Shown here: in pieces, positions 1 through 11,451 of the stretch
How the letters are laid out: every line of letters starts with the position of its first letter
How positions within the stretch are numbered: the stretch's first letter is position 1
Origin: Rhizaria sp. SCN 62-66
Lineage: Eukaryota; Rhizaria, unplaced
Assembly: GCA_001724265.1 (NCBI GenBank)
Contig: MEDY01000018.1
Location: 62,001-126,000, forward strand
Direction: 5' to 3'
Length of the DNA: 64,000 bases
Position numbers and translations under genes: made by a program
Notes under the pieces: generated by a model
Database searches by the model: none
Seen by the model: the letters and a program-made list of their open reading frames with translations, nothing else
Told to the model about the DNA's origin: nothing

Positions 1-1782
1 CGACCTTGGCCATGACGTTCGAGATCACAGCGTCGCACAACTTCTCGCTCACAAGCGTGTTTTCCTCCAGCAACCGGTCCAGCGAGAGGTACCGGATGTA
101 GTACGCAATCGTCGCGGCTTGATCGCCCTTTCCGGTCAGCAGAGCGGCGTTGTAGCGGCTTGACTTTAGGGCAGCCGCAGTCACACCTAGACCCTCTATA
201 GCATGCAAATCAAAATCGACAAAGAATAGTAAAGATGAGAACAAAGTAGAGTTAACGCAGATTTGTTGATACATTCGATGATGTGTTGCAACCACGTACG
301 CGAGTTGACGTCGACGACCTCGTCCGCGAGGCGGCCGACGCTGCCGCGCCTGAGCGCCCCTACCCCGTTGCTCGTTTTGGTCGGACTGAGAAAGTTCTTA
401 TCCGCGCTCGCACTCGCGCTGGCAGCGGAAGCAGCAGCGGCAGCGCCCTTCTTGTTGGGAGGTGACATCGGCGTCGCAGCTCCAGCGGCGGCCGCCGCCG
501 CTGCGGATCCGCTAGGCGTTGCGCTGATCTGCATGGCGTCCTTGGTCTGGCGGTGCAGCGTGAGCCTGCGCTCGAAGATCTCGAGCCAGAACTGCGAGAT
601 GGCGCCGTGCAGCCGACACACCTCGGCCTTGTCCATGGGGAGCTTGTTCTTAATCTCGATTGCGAGGTTCTGGGTGAAGTCACGCTTGACGTCTTCGCAC
701 ACCTGCTGCTCAGGGTTAATGCTGAACGTGCGGTCAATCAGCAGGTGCATTTGCGGCGAGGACGAGGCCCACTGGCGGAACTGGAGCGACGACATGCGCA
801 ACTTCGGCCGCGGGCCAGAGAGCAATGAGCTAACACCCGCGCCAGCCCCGTCGCTCTTCTCATCGCTCTCGGTCGCGGTCTTGCTGTCGCCGTCCTTGCC
901 GCCCTTGCCGCCCTTGCCCTTCGCGCCGTTTTTGTCGTCTTTGCCGTCTTTTGCGCTGCCGTCTTTGCCCTTGGCGCCGGCGCCTGTAGCGGCCTGTTTC
1001 ACAGCGTCAGCCTCTTTGCGCGTGAGTGTGGCGGCGCGTTTCAGCAGCCGCGTCTCAGGGTCGTTGTTGTTGAGCGCGGCGGCGGCGTTCTCGTCGTTGT
1101 CGACGCTGAGCCCGAGTCCGACCGACGAGGACGAGGACGAAAACGACTGCGACTGCGAGACGTCCCCCCCGGCACCGCCGCCGCCGCTGCTGCTGTGGGC
1201 GCCGGCACTGGCGCCGGGCGCGGCAGAGGTGCCAGTGGTGTACACGACCGCGTCACCACTGCCGCCCGACGACGAGGATGACGATGATGACTGTGAGTCA
1301 CGGATAAAGAGAAACGCCTCATCGAGAAACGAGTCGACGTCGGTGGCGAGCTTTCCGCCCTGAGCAAGCGACTTGAAGTGGTCGGGATCCAGGTATTCAG
1401 ACAGCCGCTTGACGGAGCCGATGACTTTTTCGGCAAAACCGCGGAGCTCGTCTTCGTCGACGTAGTTGTCACCGTTGGAGTCGAGGATGCGGAAGAGCGC
1501 GTCAGCCTTCTTGTCCACCGTGCCCTGGGTCAGCAGCAGCACGCCGACCGAGAACTCGTTGAAGTCAATGCTGCCGGAGCCGTCAATGTCGAAGATCTCG
1601 AACAGAGTCTTGCCGAAAAGATCCTTGCTGGCCATCTTGGGAAATTGCTTCTCAATCGCTGACTTGGATAAGGTGCGCTCACCGCTCGAATTCTTGGTGG
1701 CGAGGGAGTCGAAGACCGTCTGCAGGTCCTCGAGGGTCATGTTACCCAGCTTGTCCTCCAGGACGGAGTTGCTCGCACCCAT
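1..1782 (-). CDS. EF-hand protein, probably N-myristoylated (3' end beyond window)
   Basis: Exon 1 is 1782..273 and exon 2 is 186..1, running off the left edge. The 86-bp intron starts GTATCA and rejoins in frame (phase 1). The protein begins MGASNS, which fits the N-myristoylation pattern (Gly2, Ser6). Two canonical EF-hand loops follow: D65-x-D-G-S-G...E76 and D101-x-N-G-D...E112, so calcium binding is likely. Residues about 165-325 are Ser/Gly/Lys-rich low complexity. A conserved-looking helical region follows (about 330-420), then an Ala/Ser linker, and exon 2 adds another helical stretch with a Y-Y-I-R-Y-L-S-L-D core. The N-terminus resembles the calcineurin B/recoverin style, and the EF-hand plus large C-terminal domain layout recalls MEAK7-type proteins, but no TLDc domain is visible in the part present. 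Calcium binding is well supported; the rest of the function is unknown. It is transcribed divergently from the ABC ATPase gene. Confidence 0.8.
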
Positions 1783-2435
1783 GGTCGCTCAGCGTGGGGG
1801 ACTGCTGATGGCAAGCAGTGCGCGCGAAAGGCAGGGGAAGTGGTGGGAGAGAGCGCGCGGGTGTGACGGTGCGTTCAACTTAAAGACGCCAGAAAGTGTC
1901 TTTTGGTGAGGACTACAAAGGTACAAGCAGCAACACACAATAAATAATAGCACAGGTTAGCTAGGAAGTGACATTTTGTGATATGCGACTTGTGCTGGGA
2001 GACATGCAGCGAAGGATACGAAGTGGCAACGGAGGCGGAGTGGGATGGGTTGTTGGGTGCAGGAAATTCGAGATACCGCCACGAAGACCATCACTCTGCA
2101 AGTCAATAAATCAAAGACCGAAATGAAACTACACGTAAAATCTGAACATGCCAGTAACTTCTCCACTAACGTTTGAGAATGCCTTCATTTTGAACGTGCT
2201 AGAGTGCCAGTCTGGACGCGTGGCCGCTTGCTATCGGTTTGTGGTCGGTCTGGACCCCTCACTCGGAACTTCATGCCTCGCTTTGAACGGTCCTAAATAA
2301 TCGATAACCAACGCGGAACGCCTGCTTTCTAGAAACTTCGACAGTCAATACCTTTTAATTTATTTGCATCCCGCTCCAAAGCTGCGTGTATCGTCCTTCC
2401 CGGCCCCCGGTGCTGATAAATCCACGCCCTGCTCA
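1783..2435. other. Divergent intergenic region, EF-hand / ABC ATPase
   Basis: 653 bp between two divergent start codons, so it should hold both promoters. It is AT-richer than the flanking genes, with an A/T-rich stretch near 2293-2305. I see no RNA gene, repeat or further reading frame worth calling. An open frame to the right reaches back to a TTG at 2364, but the first ATG is at 2436. Confidence 0.5.
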
Positions 2436-3585
2436 ATGGCGACGTCCCTCCCTGCCTCCGCCCCTGCGGCGGGCTCCCCGGCCCCCGCGGCGTCCCCGCA
2501 CGCGCGTTGGGTCGATCTCTCTGCCGTGCCGTCTTCCGCCCGCTCCGCGCTGACCGCAAAGCCCCTGGGTGAGGACATGGTCGTCGTCTCGGAGCTCCGC
2601 AAGGAGTTCAGCCTGCCCGGTCGTGAGGAGCTTGTCCGTGCGCTGCGCGGCGTCAACCTGACCCCTGAGTCGGAGATCTTCCCCATCAAGCAGGGCGAGT
2701 TCGTCATGATCCGCGGCCCCTCCGGCGGCGGCAAGACGACGCTGCTCAACATCCTCGGCACCATTGACGAGCCCACCGGCGGCAAGGTCGAGATCTTCGG
2801 CGAAGAGATCACCAAGGACAGCACCGACGCGTACCTCGCCGACCTGCGTCTGCGCCGCATCGGATTCGTGTTCCAGACGTTTAACCTGCTTGCCACGATG
2901 TCGGCGTTCGAGAACGTCGAGCTCCCCATGGTCGTGCTGGGGAAGTTAAGCCGCGAGCAGGCCCGCCAGCGCGCGCTCGACCTGCTCACGGTCGTGGGGC
3001 TGCAAGACCGTGCACAGCACTTGCCCAGTGAGCTGTCGGGTGGCGAGCAGCAACGCGTGACGATTGCGCGCGCGCTGGCGAACTCGCCGCAGTTGCTGCT
3101 GTTGGATGAGCCCACTGGTGACTTGGATACCAGGAACACGATTGAGATCATGGACCTCCTCCTTAAGTACGTAACACGCTAACTCAAAAGATATATCCCT
3201 TTTACAACCTGCCATGAACTCGATTTTCTCAATATGATGTGACGTATGCTATTTTTCAGTTTTATGCAAAGCTTGAGCCTTCAGCTCTGATACGAACGCC
3301 GTGCTAAACCGTCACCTTCCTTCATCACAATGTGTCGTTGTTTTTGTTGTTTGTGTGTGTGTGCGTGCCCACTGCAGGATCAACCGTGAGCGCGGCACGA
3401 CGTGCATCATGGTGACGCACAACCCCGATCTCGAGTGCTACGCAGACCGCATTCTGTACGTCGAGGACGGCACGTTCAAGAAGCAGGCAATCAATTCGCA
3501 GCAGATGCGGCTTGACTTTGAGGCGTACATGGAACACATCGGTGACTCACACAACCAGACATTTACGCAGAAGTTCACCAACTAA
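2436..3585 (+). CDS. Stand-alone ABC ATPase, MacB/LolD-like family
   Basis: CDS join(2436..3166,3378..3585), 312 aa, stop TAA. The 211-bp intron begins GTACGT and ends GCAG (phase 2). All ABC nucleotide-binding motifs are present: Walker A GPSGGGKT at 94-101, Q-loop in VFQTFN, signature LSGGEQQR starting at residue 200, Walker B LLLLDEPTGDLD with D224/E225, and the switch His in MVTHNPDLECYADR in exon 2. The long insert between the beta-1 strand and Walker A, and the FNLLATMSAFENVELPM stretch, are typical of the bacterial MacB/LolD/FtsE class. Homologous half-proteins occur in protists, for example the ABCH group of Dictyostelium. There is no membrane domain, so it must act with a separate permease or as a soluble ATPase. 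The N-terminal 45 residues are Ala/Pro/Ser-rich and not clearly a targeting signal. Splicing occurs inside the ATPase core, which shows the gene is nuclear and not bacterial contamination. Confidence 0.92.
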
Positions 3586-4539
3586 GCGCCACAAAGCTCT
3601 CAATCTGACCTTTGAAGCAAGATTTGCTCTGTTATGTCGATCTATGCAGTGCGCAATTTGGTTTCTTGTGTGTTTACGTTCTGGTTCGTTTTTTGAGCTG
3701 CCTCGTCAGCACAATTGTTCTAAGCTGTCGCTTCTAACTCTCAGTCCTCCAGTTAATAAGAGCATTTGCTCTGATTCTGGCTGTTTGAGGAGTTGGCGTT
3801 GCTCTTGTAGCATATTCTTCAAGCACGTGTGGGTGTTTTACTCATGTTCTTTAGTCATATCGTATATCATTTTATTTTCGCAATTCGAAGCTGTGTTATA
3901 TAACAGCTTTGTCAAATACTCCAGTTTTTTTATTAATTCGACATTTTGATCTTAGTTTGTCGAAAGTACTCGTCACTGACTCACCTATAAACTGGGCTAA
4001 ATACAACGCACTGAATGCTCAATGTCGACTTGTATTTTGCCGACTTGTTAAAACGATCGATTTATCAGTATTTCCAATGATGAATTCTTTTGTCCATGTA
4101 CAAACATATTTACTGTGTTTTAATGTCACGCTTCTCTCACGCATTGGCGCTTTTGGCCGAGTTCATTGCCTTTTGCGGGATACAAGCGAACGAGCTGTTG
4201 TGTTATGCAAACTGCCTGCAATCGGAAAATGATATCCCCGCGCTGCACGAGCTCGCACAATCTGCACATTTTTACATCTACGTGTCGGTATTATCAAGTG
4301 AAAGAAGCAACATGTGATTGAGAAAGTGTTTTTAAACTGTAATTGGCCTTGTATCTTTCACGAAGAGACATAGTATACCGGTTTATATAATAATTACGAT
4401 TTTAAATAATCACGACGTGACCAGTGAGTAACAAACATGAAGAAGAAGCAAATCACTGTTGTCCCAACCAACTTTGTTACTCACAACCATTTGCTAATAA
4501 ATCACAGTGGGTTCACACAACTTTGTTCATTGACTAAAC
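3586..4539. other. Convergent intergenic region, ABC ATPase / USP
   Basis: 954 bp between the 3' ends of two convergent genes; strongly AT-rich. An AATAAA on the + strand lies at 4496-4501. Short open frames (up to about 145 codons) lack the GC-rich codon use of the real genes and resemble nothing known. No RNA gene recognised. Confidence 0.45.
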
Positions 4540-7500
4540 TCACTCTTCAATGAGTTCGTAGTAGAGCATGTACGCCTTGGTGACGAGCAGCGGCGACAAA
4601 TCCCTCAGCGGTTGCACTTTGTCGTCGCTCACCATCACCCAGCCGCTGGGCACGGCCTGTGAGTTCGTGTACGGCTGCGGTCCCTCCTGCTCTTCGTTCA
4701 GCACCGCGGCGGCGGCGGCGGCGGCGTCTTTCTCGACGCGCTCCTTGTCGGTACCCGTGGCACTTGTGTTGGCGCGGGCGGACTCGGCGGCGAGTGGGAG
4801 CGCCGCGGCCGAGCTCTTACTCGCCGCCTCATCATTGCTCTTGCTGCTGCCGTCGCCCTCGCCCTCGTCGTCGTTGTTGTTGCTGTTGTTGCCGCTGCTG
4901 TTGCTGATGGCAGCGCTGGCCTTGGCGGCCGCCGCCTTGGCCTTCGCAGCGGACACGGCAGACAGCGACGCGCCGCCGTTAGCGCATCGCCACTGCCACG
5001 CCTCTGCGCACTTGTTAAATTGCGTCAGCGCCGTCGGGCGCGTCAGTCCGCCCGTGGCCTCGGTCACGGCCGTAGCGACCTGGGCTGCCACGCCGGCGCG
5101 CCTCAGACCGCGCTTCGCTGCTGCTGAGTCAGCAGCAGAACCCGCGGTACTCATGGCGCCCGTAATACCCGGGATACCCGGGATACCCGTGGAGTCCTTG
5201 TTGCTGCCCGAGTCCGCGGTCTGGACGTTGTTGGCATCGTGGAGTGCGGAAATGGGCATGGGCTCTGTATCGCGGCCGCGGCCGGCGGTTTCGCCTCCCC
5301 ACGACACGCCGTGGCGGCGGAAGGCGATGTAGTGGCCCTGCGACGCGGAGCCGAAGTGCGAGACGACCGAATGGAGGCGGTAGCGCAGGCCGCGGGGAGG
5401 GGCGGTGACGACGGGCAGCGGAACACCTGACCCGCCGGTACCAACGGCACCGCCGCTGTTTGCGGAGTTATTCAGCGCGACGATGCTGTTGGGCGCATTC
5501 GCGGCGTTGGCGGCCGCCGCCTTGCGCGCGCCGGAGGACACAATCGAGCTCATGTCGGCCTCGAGGGGGAAGTTGACGACGTGCTGCACCTTGGCGCCGC
5601 CGCCGTTGCCGAGCCGGTCGAGGTGAATCGCGAGCAGCGGCGGCAGGTAGACGAGCTCCGACCGGGCCTGGGTTTTTGCGCGGATCAGAAGCGGCATCAC
5701 CGGCGGCTGCGCATGCTCACGGGACGACGAGCTGGCGTCGTGCGACGGGATGCCGAAGTACCCGGGGCTCGCGGAGAGGTTCTCGGGGTTCAGGTCCTCG
5801 GGATCGACGGCGGAGGCGGAGTTGCGGGAAGACGCGGGACCGAAAAATCCGTTGAACCCATCATCTTCATCTTCGTCGTCGTCGTTGTCCTCGTCCTCGT
5901 TGGTGCCATTGCCCTTCTTGTTGACATGAACATAGCCATCGTCATCCTCGCCGTCGTTCCCGTCGTTGGCCTCGGTCGGGATGTCAATTATATCTTTTTT
6001 GCTCAGGGCTTTCGTCTCAGAAAGCGGCATCATCGCATTCTTGTTATCGCTGGTGTTTTTACCGCCGTCCTGCGCCGCATTGAGCGCGTTGAGCTTCTCG
6101 CGCGCCTCCGTCATCTCTCTTGCCGTCAGCAGCCGCATCATGTCCCCCGCCACGCCCGCCAACGCCAGCGCCTTGAGCCCAGCGACGCCGGCCTTCTCGG
6201 CGGCGGCCTGCGCGCGCGCGCTCGCGGCGGCGCCCGCGGCCGCGGCGGCGATCTCCGTCTCGACGTTAGCGGCCGCGTGGTTGCTAGGCTTAATCCCCGC
6301 CGCGGTGTCGGCGCTGATGCGCGCCGCGGCGGCCAGCGCGGCGCGGCGCGTCGCCAGCGCCGCCTCCTTCGCGGCGGCCGCGGCGGCCGCGCGCGCGGCG
6401 GCGGCCGTCAGCGCGCGGCGCAGGTCCTTGGCCTGCGCACGCAGCCGCGCCTCAAGCACGACGGCGCGCGCGAGCTCGGCGGGCAAGCGGCGCAGCAGCG
6501 GCAGGAACGCGCCGAGCGGAGCGCGCGCGATGACCGCGGCGCCGCCGGTGAGCACATTGGCCAGCGCGGGCGCCGACTGCAGCTGCAGCTCGCGGCGCTT
6601 GGCGGTGACCTTCTTGATCGATGCGAGGACCTCGGCGAGCGTGGCGGCGTCGGAACAGACGGCGCAGACGACCCCGTCGATGGTCTCGGTCGCGGCGTAC
6701 GCGGCGAAGCAGTCCGACAGCGTGACGGCCATGTTGGCCGCGAGCGGCGCGGGCGGCGGCGGCGCGGGCTGCCCCGAGGCCGCGGCGGCGGCGGCCAGGG
6801 AGGCCGCGCGGCGGTCCGCGGCCTCGGTCGGGGATGGGATCGGCAGTTTGAGCACGAAGAAGGGCTCCGGCACGGCCGCGTTGGGCGCGTGGCAGCGCTC
6901 GCAGGTGCGTGATGCGGCCTGCAGGCCGGTGAACGGGGACGGCACGGCGGACACGATGGCGGGGCGCTCGGTGGGGAACATGATCGACTTGGCACTGTGA
7001 TACTGCGAGTCATCGTCAGCATCACTCTTGCTCTCATCAGGCTTTTTCGGAACGCTAGCCTTGCCAGTGTTGTGAGAGCTCACGGTCTTGGTGTTGTCGC
7101 TGTTGCAGTACGCGGAGCGGAAGCCGTTGATGCGCTGCGCCGCGACCGCCGACGCCGAAGCCAGCGCGTCGATCAGTCGCCCAATAGCCTCCTCGGAGTC
7201 GTGTTCAGCGCCGTCACCAAAGTCGGGGAAGCATGAGACGAAAGCGCGGTGCGCCGCTTGGGCCTCCGCGACGGGTGGACCCATGGGGGCGGCAGCGGCC
7301 CGGGCGGGGGGTTTGCCGGGCACGCCGGGGCGGCTAGCGGCCGCGATGTTGGCACTAGGAACTGTCATGCGGTCTGCGAGCGCAACGAGAGCGTCGAGGA
7401 GCTAGAGCAGGCGCCACTGCGCGGGGCCGAAGCTCGCGCGCACGGCGGCCGCGGACCGGGGGGTGGCCGCGGAGCGGGAGGCGGAGCCCGTGAGAGAGGA

Positions 7501-8151
7501 GAAGGCGGCGGAGAACAGACCCAGCATCTTCGTGCCCACCGACGCGTTGGCGCTCGCATGCGCAGTGGAGGCGTCGCTTTCGTCATCGCCGTCGCCGCTG
7601 CCGGCGCCGTGGCGGACGGCGCGGGGGACGACGGGGTCCGGGCAGAGTGAATCGAGCCGCAACAGCTCGCGGGTCGCGCGGAGGTAGAGCTCGGCGCGCG
7701 GGAGAGCGAAGAGGCTTTGCAGCGTGCTGTTCCAGTAGCACGTGTTGCCCAGGTTGGGCAGGCCGGAGACGGTAACGGGCGCGCTGGGGGGCACGGCGGG
7801 GGCGGACACCTTCGCGCGGGACGCAGCGGGGGCGGCGAGGGGCTTCTTGGGCCCAGACGCAGAGGCGGAAGAGGCCTTTGCACCGACAGCGGTCTTGTCT
7901 GCGGCGGCAGCTTCAGCAGCAACCTGCGAGGGGATGCCAGTGCCTGCGGTAAGGCCGGTGGTGTGCTGCTTAACCGCAGCGACGAGGCGGCCAATCGCGC
8001 CGCTGTTGTAGAGCAGGACGAGCGCGGCACCCGACGCGAGGGCTGTGGTGCCGAGCACGGCCAAGGGGACGAGGCTCGAGGCGTCGAACGGGCGCTGCCG
8101 GCGGCGGCGGCCGTAGGACGCGGAGGAGTAATGGTCGTAGACGGGCGGCAT
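4540..8151 (-). CDS. Ubiquitin-specific protease, USP30-like, with in-frame UAG at codon 250
   Basis: Single exon, 1,203 codons, stop TGA. An RRRRQR patch (15-20) precedes a hydrophobic segment (about 26-48), the layout of USP30, which is anchored in the mitochondrial outer membrane by an N-terminal helix. The USP Cys box SGLPNLGNTCYW follows with nucleophile C138. The usual QQDAHE region appears as a divergent HDSEEAIGRLIDAL. A CxxC pair (C417, C420) and a second one (AVCSDAA) could form the zinc ribbon of the fingers. The His box ends in SQGHYIAFRR with His about residue 940, and the C-terminal WVMVSDDKV...AYMLYYE matches the family end. Very long Ala-rich and Asp/Glu-rich inserts split the fold. 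Codon 250 (7404..7402) is TAG, with WRLL before and LLDALVALADR after in the same frame, so the domain is intact only if UAG is sense. Function as a deubiquitinase is likely; mitochondrial location is inferred from layout. Confidence 0.88.
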
Positions 8152-9610
8152 GGCGGACCGGCGCGCGCGCGTCTGGGGTTGGCGGCGTAGGACGCGGCAG
8201 AGAACGAGGAAGAGAGTTTAGAGTTGAGATCGGGATTGGGATGGCGGAAGTGTGAGAATTCTCGGTATACCAAACGTTAATAGCGCAGAAACTTTGTGGT
8301 AAAACATAGTAGTACATGATATATATGACCCTACAATAAGGGTCTTGTTGACGTTCGACACAAGGCTGTACAGAGATGCGTCAAGCATAGCTTCGTCGCG
8401 ATCGCACTCGGCCAGGTTCGAGCTCGGACCGAAAAATCCCGACCAGCCGAAGGCAGGCCGAACGGCAACAAACATGGTATCAGCATTTCAAGTTACTTAA
8501 CAAACGATGACAGCGTTAATATTTATTCTCAATAACTAATAATTTGTTTAGTATTGGGAAACATTCTTAATAGTCCAAGGGTCGCCATCACCATGTATAT
8601 AAATGCTGTTTAGTGAGAGAATTTCGATTGCGCTGTCACGATGTTAATGCAAGTGTAAGGAACGATAGCTGAGTAGACTGGCTATCGTCGCTTAATAGAT
8701 TGTGTATTGTTGAGTAAATTCAGTTGAAAATGCGTTTGAGATTATACTGCTGCAATCCGAGCAGGATCTGCTTTGTGGGCATCATGGGTGTGGAATCAGA
8801 GCTGTCAGTCTATAGTGATGCCTGGCAGATGATACCAGGAATGACTAGACAACTTGACTCAGAAATATCATATTGCACAGACACTAATCTGCATTACACT
8901 TAAACTAACATTGAGTTTGCGTTTCTATAACTTGGTGTACTCAAGGCAAATCACAAGAGCCTCTGAGGCGTAACAGACGTCAGTGTTAGTATATCGGAGA
9001 TATAACCAGAATGGAGAGTGTGAGATGAAATATAGCGTCCCAATACTACATATGCAATAGATTACGCGATATCCAAGTTCTAACATGTTTCGCCTGGGCT
9101 TGACCAAGAAATGTAAAGAACTAAAGTAAAATCTTGAGATTGACCACAAACCGTTTTTCTTTCACAATCGGCCCAGCACGCCTTCGGGTCATCAAAATCT
9201 TCAGCAGCATGTCCAATCGTAGAATGCCATTAGTGACTTGATGTCGTGATATAATTTGCCTTTTTCATACTATTGCATGGTTTACATCTTTCTGAAGTTG
9301 CTTTTATAGCGCACTACAAGTCTTCGGGATTCCGTATCATCGCCCTTTCGGTCAGAGATCAACAGTCTTCTTGTTCTTGTAATTTCTGTCCACTAACAAG
9401 TTTCAGTGCGAGCACCACTCACTCCACAACATATTCTCTCTGCTTTAATACTTGCACATGATGCATTTTCCCAGCTTTGTTTTATTCTCGCTGCAGTAAC
9501 GATCCTTGCCGTCTGACCTCTCCCCTCTCCAAACCCACACCTGACAGCAGGCTACTCCTTCTCCAGCCCCAGCCTCTCCGCTGCAGGTGCCCCCTTCTCT
9601 CTCGACCGCC
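8152..9610. other. Divergent intergenic region, USP / mitochondrial carrier
   Basis: 1,459 bp between divergent genes; AT-rich. A pyrimidine-rich tract at about 9515-9600 precedes the carrier start and may be its 5' UTR; a CTGCAG at 9581-9586 could be a 3' splice site of a leader intron. An 8-bp inverted repeat (8662-8669 / 8681-8688, 11-nt loop) is the only structure noticed. No gene or RNA recognised. Confidence 0.45.
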
Positions 9611-10933
9611 ATGTCCTCCGCCCCCGACGCCACGGCGCCCCTGGTCCCGCCCTCTCTGATCGGCGCCGCCCGCCTCGCTTGCGGCGCCGCAGCGGGCGCG
9701 ATCACCAAGACCATTATCGCCCCTCTCGAGCGCATCAAGATCATCCACCAGACGCAGGGTATGCACCTCCACAACAGCTCTGTGGCGGCCTCCGCACACG
9801 GCGCCGCCAAGGCCGGTGTATCTAGTGCCAGTCCGAACCCCCTCGCAAGCGCTGCCCGCGCCGCCACCGCTGCGGCTCATGGTCACGCCGCCGCTGCCGC
9901 CGCCCACGGTCACCACGCTGCCGCCGCCGCCGCCGCGGCTGCTGTGCCGGGCCAGCACTACACAGGCATCTTCCAGACTCTGCGCCACATCTTGGAGAAA
10001 GAGGGCTGGCGCTCGCTGTGGAACGGCAACGGCGCCAACGTCGTCCGCGTCATCCCCAACTACGGGCTCCGGTTCAGCTTTAACGACCGCGCGCGAGAGC
10101 TCGTCGCGTCCTTCAAGAAGAGCAACGCCACCGGCTCCGTCGCGGGCACCGCGGGTTCATCAGCCGCTGTGAGTGTCGCCGCCAACGCCGTGCCGCATCT
10201 GAGCAAGTTCGACCTTTTCCTGGCCGGTTCACTCGCCGGCATCGGCCAGATCACCATCACCTACCCCGCCGAAGTCGTGTTCACGAGGCTCACTATCTCG
10301 GGCTCGGCCGTCGCCGGCGCTAAATACAGCGGCATCTTCGACTGCATCCGCAAGACGGTGCAACACGAAGGCCTGCGCGCGTTTTACAATGGATACAGCG
10401 CTACCTTGCTCTCGGGCGTGCCGTATGTCGCGCTGCAGATGAGCTGCTACGAGATCTTCCAGCGGTCACTCGCCGCGTTCGTCCGCAATAACACGAAGAA
10501 CAACAACAACAGCGCTGCGAGTGCGAGCGCCGCGAACAAGGAGGGCGAGCGCGAGGGCAAGACCGCCGGCGTAGCCAGCAAACACGCCAATGCCAATGCA
10601 ACAGCTAATTCTAACTCTGGCTCCGGCAGCGACCGCTCGGTGGTAGTCAAGCTCACCGCGGGCGCGTTTGCGGGGCTGGTCGCGCAGACGCTGACGTTCC
10701 CGGGCGACGTCATCCGCAAGCGCATGCAAAGCGACGGCATGGGCGGCAAGCCTAAGGTGTATAAGGGGCTCTGGGACGCTTGTGTCAAGATCACGCAACG
10801 TGAAGGGTTTAAGGGGTTCTTTGACGGTGTAAAGGTCAACTCGTGGCGCTGCTTGCCGGAGGGCGCGCTGATGTTTGTGATCTTTGATGGGCTGAAGCAG
10901 GGGCTGAAGATTGACCAGCATGACCAGCACTAA
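9611..10933 (+). CDS. Mitochondrial carrier (SLC25 family), coenzyme A/adenine-nucleotide carrier-like
   Basis: Single exon, 440 aa, stop TAA. The first ATG is at 9611; the open frame upstream has only a GTG. Three tandem carrier repeats are visible with degenerate Px[DE]xx[KR] signatures: PLERIK at 38-43, YPAEVVFTR near 217-225 and FPGDVIRKR near 362-370. The third-repeat arginine pair and the SLWNGNGANVVRVIPNYGLRF stretch in repeat 1 resemble the SLC25A16/SLC25A42/Leu5 group, which carry coenzyme A or adenine nucleotides across the inner membrane. The second signature has Val where Lys/Arg is usual. A His/Ala-rich matrix-loop insert of about 60 residues lies in repeat 1, and an Asn/Ser/Ala-rich insert precedes repeat 3, which explains a length above the usual 300. 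Substrate is an inference from resemblance only. Confidence 0.88.
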   Translation: MSSAPDATAPLVPPSLIGAARLACGAAAGAITKTIIAPLERIKIIHQTQGMHLHNSSVAASAHGAAKAGVSSASPNPLASAARAATAAAHGHAAAAAAHGHHAAAAAAAAAVPGQHYTGIFQTLRHILEKEGWRSLWNGNGANVVRVIPNYGLRFSFNDRARELVASFKKSNATGSVAGTAGSSAAVSVAANAVPHLSKFDLFLAGSLAGIGQITITYPAEVVFTRLTISGSAVAGAKYSGIFDCIRKTVQHEGLRAFYNGYSATLLSGVPYVALQMSCYEIFQRSLAAFVRNNTKNNNNSAASASAANKEGEREGKTAGVASKHANANATANSNSGSGSDRSVVVKLTAGAFAGLVAQTLTFPGDVIRKRMQSDGMGGKPKVYKGLWDACVKITQREGFKGFFDGVKVNSWRCLPEGALMFVIFDGLKQGLKIDQHDQH

Positions 10934-11451
10934 GCAATGCACTGCGAACGCACAACTTGGAATGCGTGACTGAGTTGTTAGTGTTCAGAGAAACATATGT
11001 TTGGAGGGTAGATATTAAAGAGATTAACTTATTTAACTAACGGCAGGGTCTGGTGAATAATACATTATATTGCAGTTGTGTCTCTGTTTGCGTTCATCAT
11101 GTCTCGCGTAGCTCTGTTTATATGAAATTTTGCCGTTGCTGCTGCTGCTGTTGCGCGTTCCTCGCGATTCGCGATTCGTGGCTCAGTGGTGCGGCACCTT
11201 GAGGCCATCTTGTGAGGCGAATATCTCTCGATAGACTCGACATTATAGACTTGTACAAACTTAGTAGGTCATCACAGTCATGATAATTACATTTACGATT
11301 TTGATTTTCCTTGTATTGTCTGGCATCCTTGTAGGCACGCACCGGGACAGCGCCCGACTTCTCGTCGCTTCCCGCTCTTTGCATCTCTCAGCAAAAGCGT
11401 CAGCTTTCGTTCCCTCTCTCTCACACGTCTAGCCGGCGCGAGAGCGTGTGA
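10934..11451. other. Intergenic region, carrier / F-box-WD40 gene
   Basis: 518 bp between two genes on the + strand; AT-rich first half. A short CTG/TTG run lies near 11133-11155, followed by a small CGCGATT tandem, and a pyrimidine-rich tract at about 11390-11430 just before the next start. No gene recognised. Confidence 0.45.

Noticed and set aside
2364-2435. Upstream TTG start for the ABC ATPase, and GTG at 9587 for the carrier
   Set aside because: Eukaryotic genes; good ATG codons at 2436 and 9611 follow, and the added residues carry no conserved sequence.
4090-4317. 75-codon frame in the ABC/USP convergent region
   Set aside because: AT-rich, no similarity, between two 3' ends; chance frame.
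5581-6912. Long open frames antisense to the USP gene (also in other frames at 5966-7000)
   Set aside because: GC-rich, Ala-biased coding sequence leaves the opposite strand open. The translations are Arg/Gly/Leu-rich with no domain, while the - strand has a full protease.
7402-7404. Programmed stop-codon readthrough as the explanation
   Set aside because: Readthrough would have to occur at 11 sites with unrelated downstream contexts and three times in one mRNA, and would not explain the lack of terminal TAG.
8662-8688. 8-bp inverted repeat in the USP/carrier intergenic region
   Set aside because: Short stem with an 11-base loop; expected by chance in 1.5 kb of AT-rich DNA.
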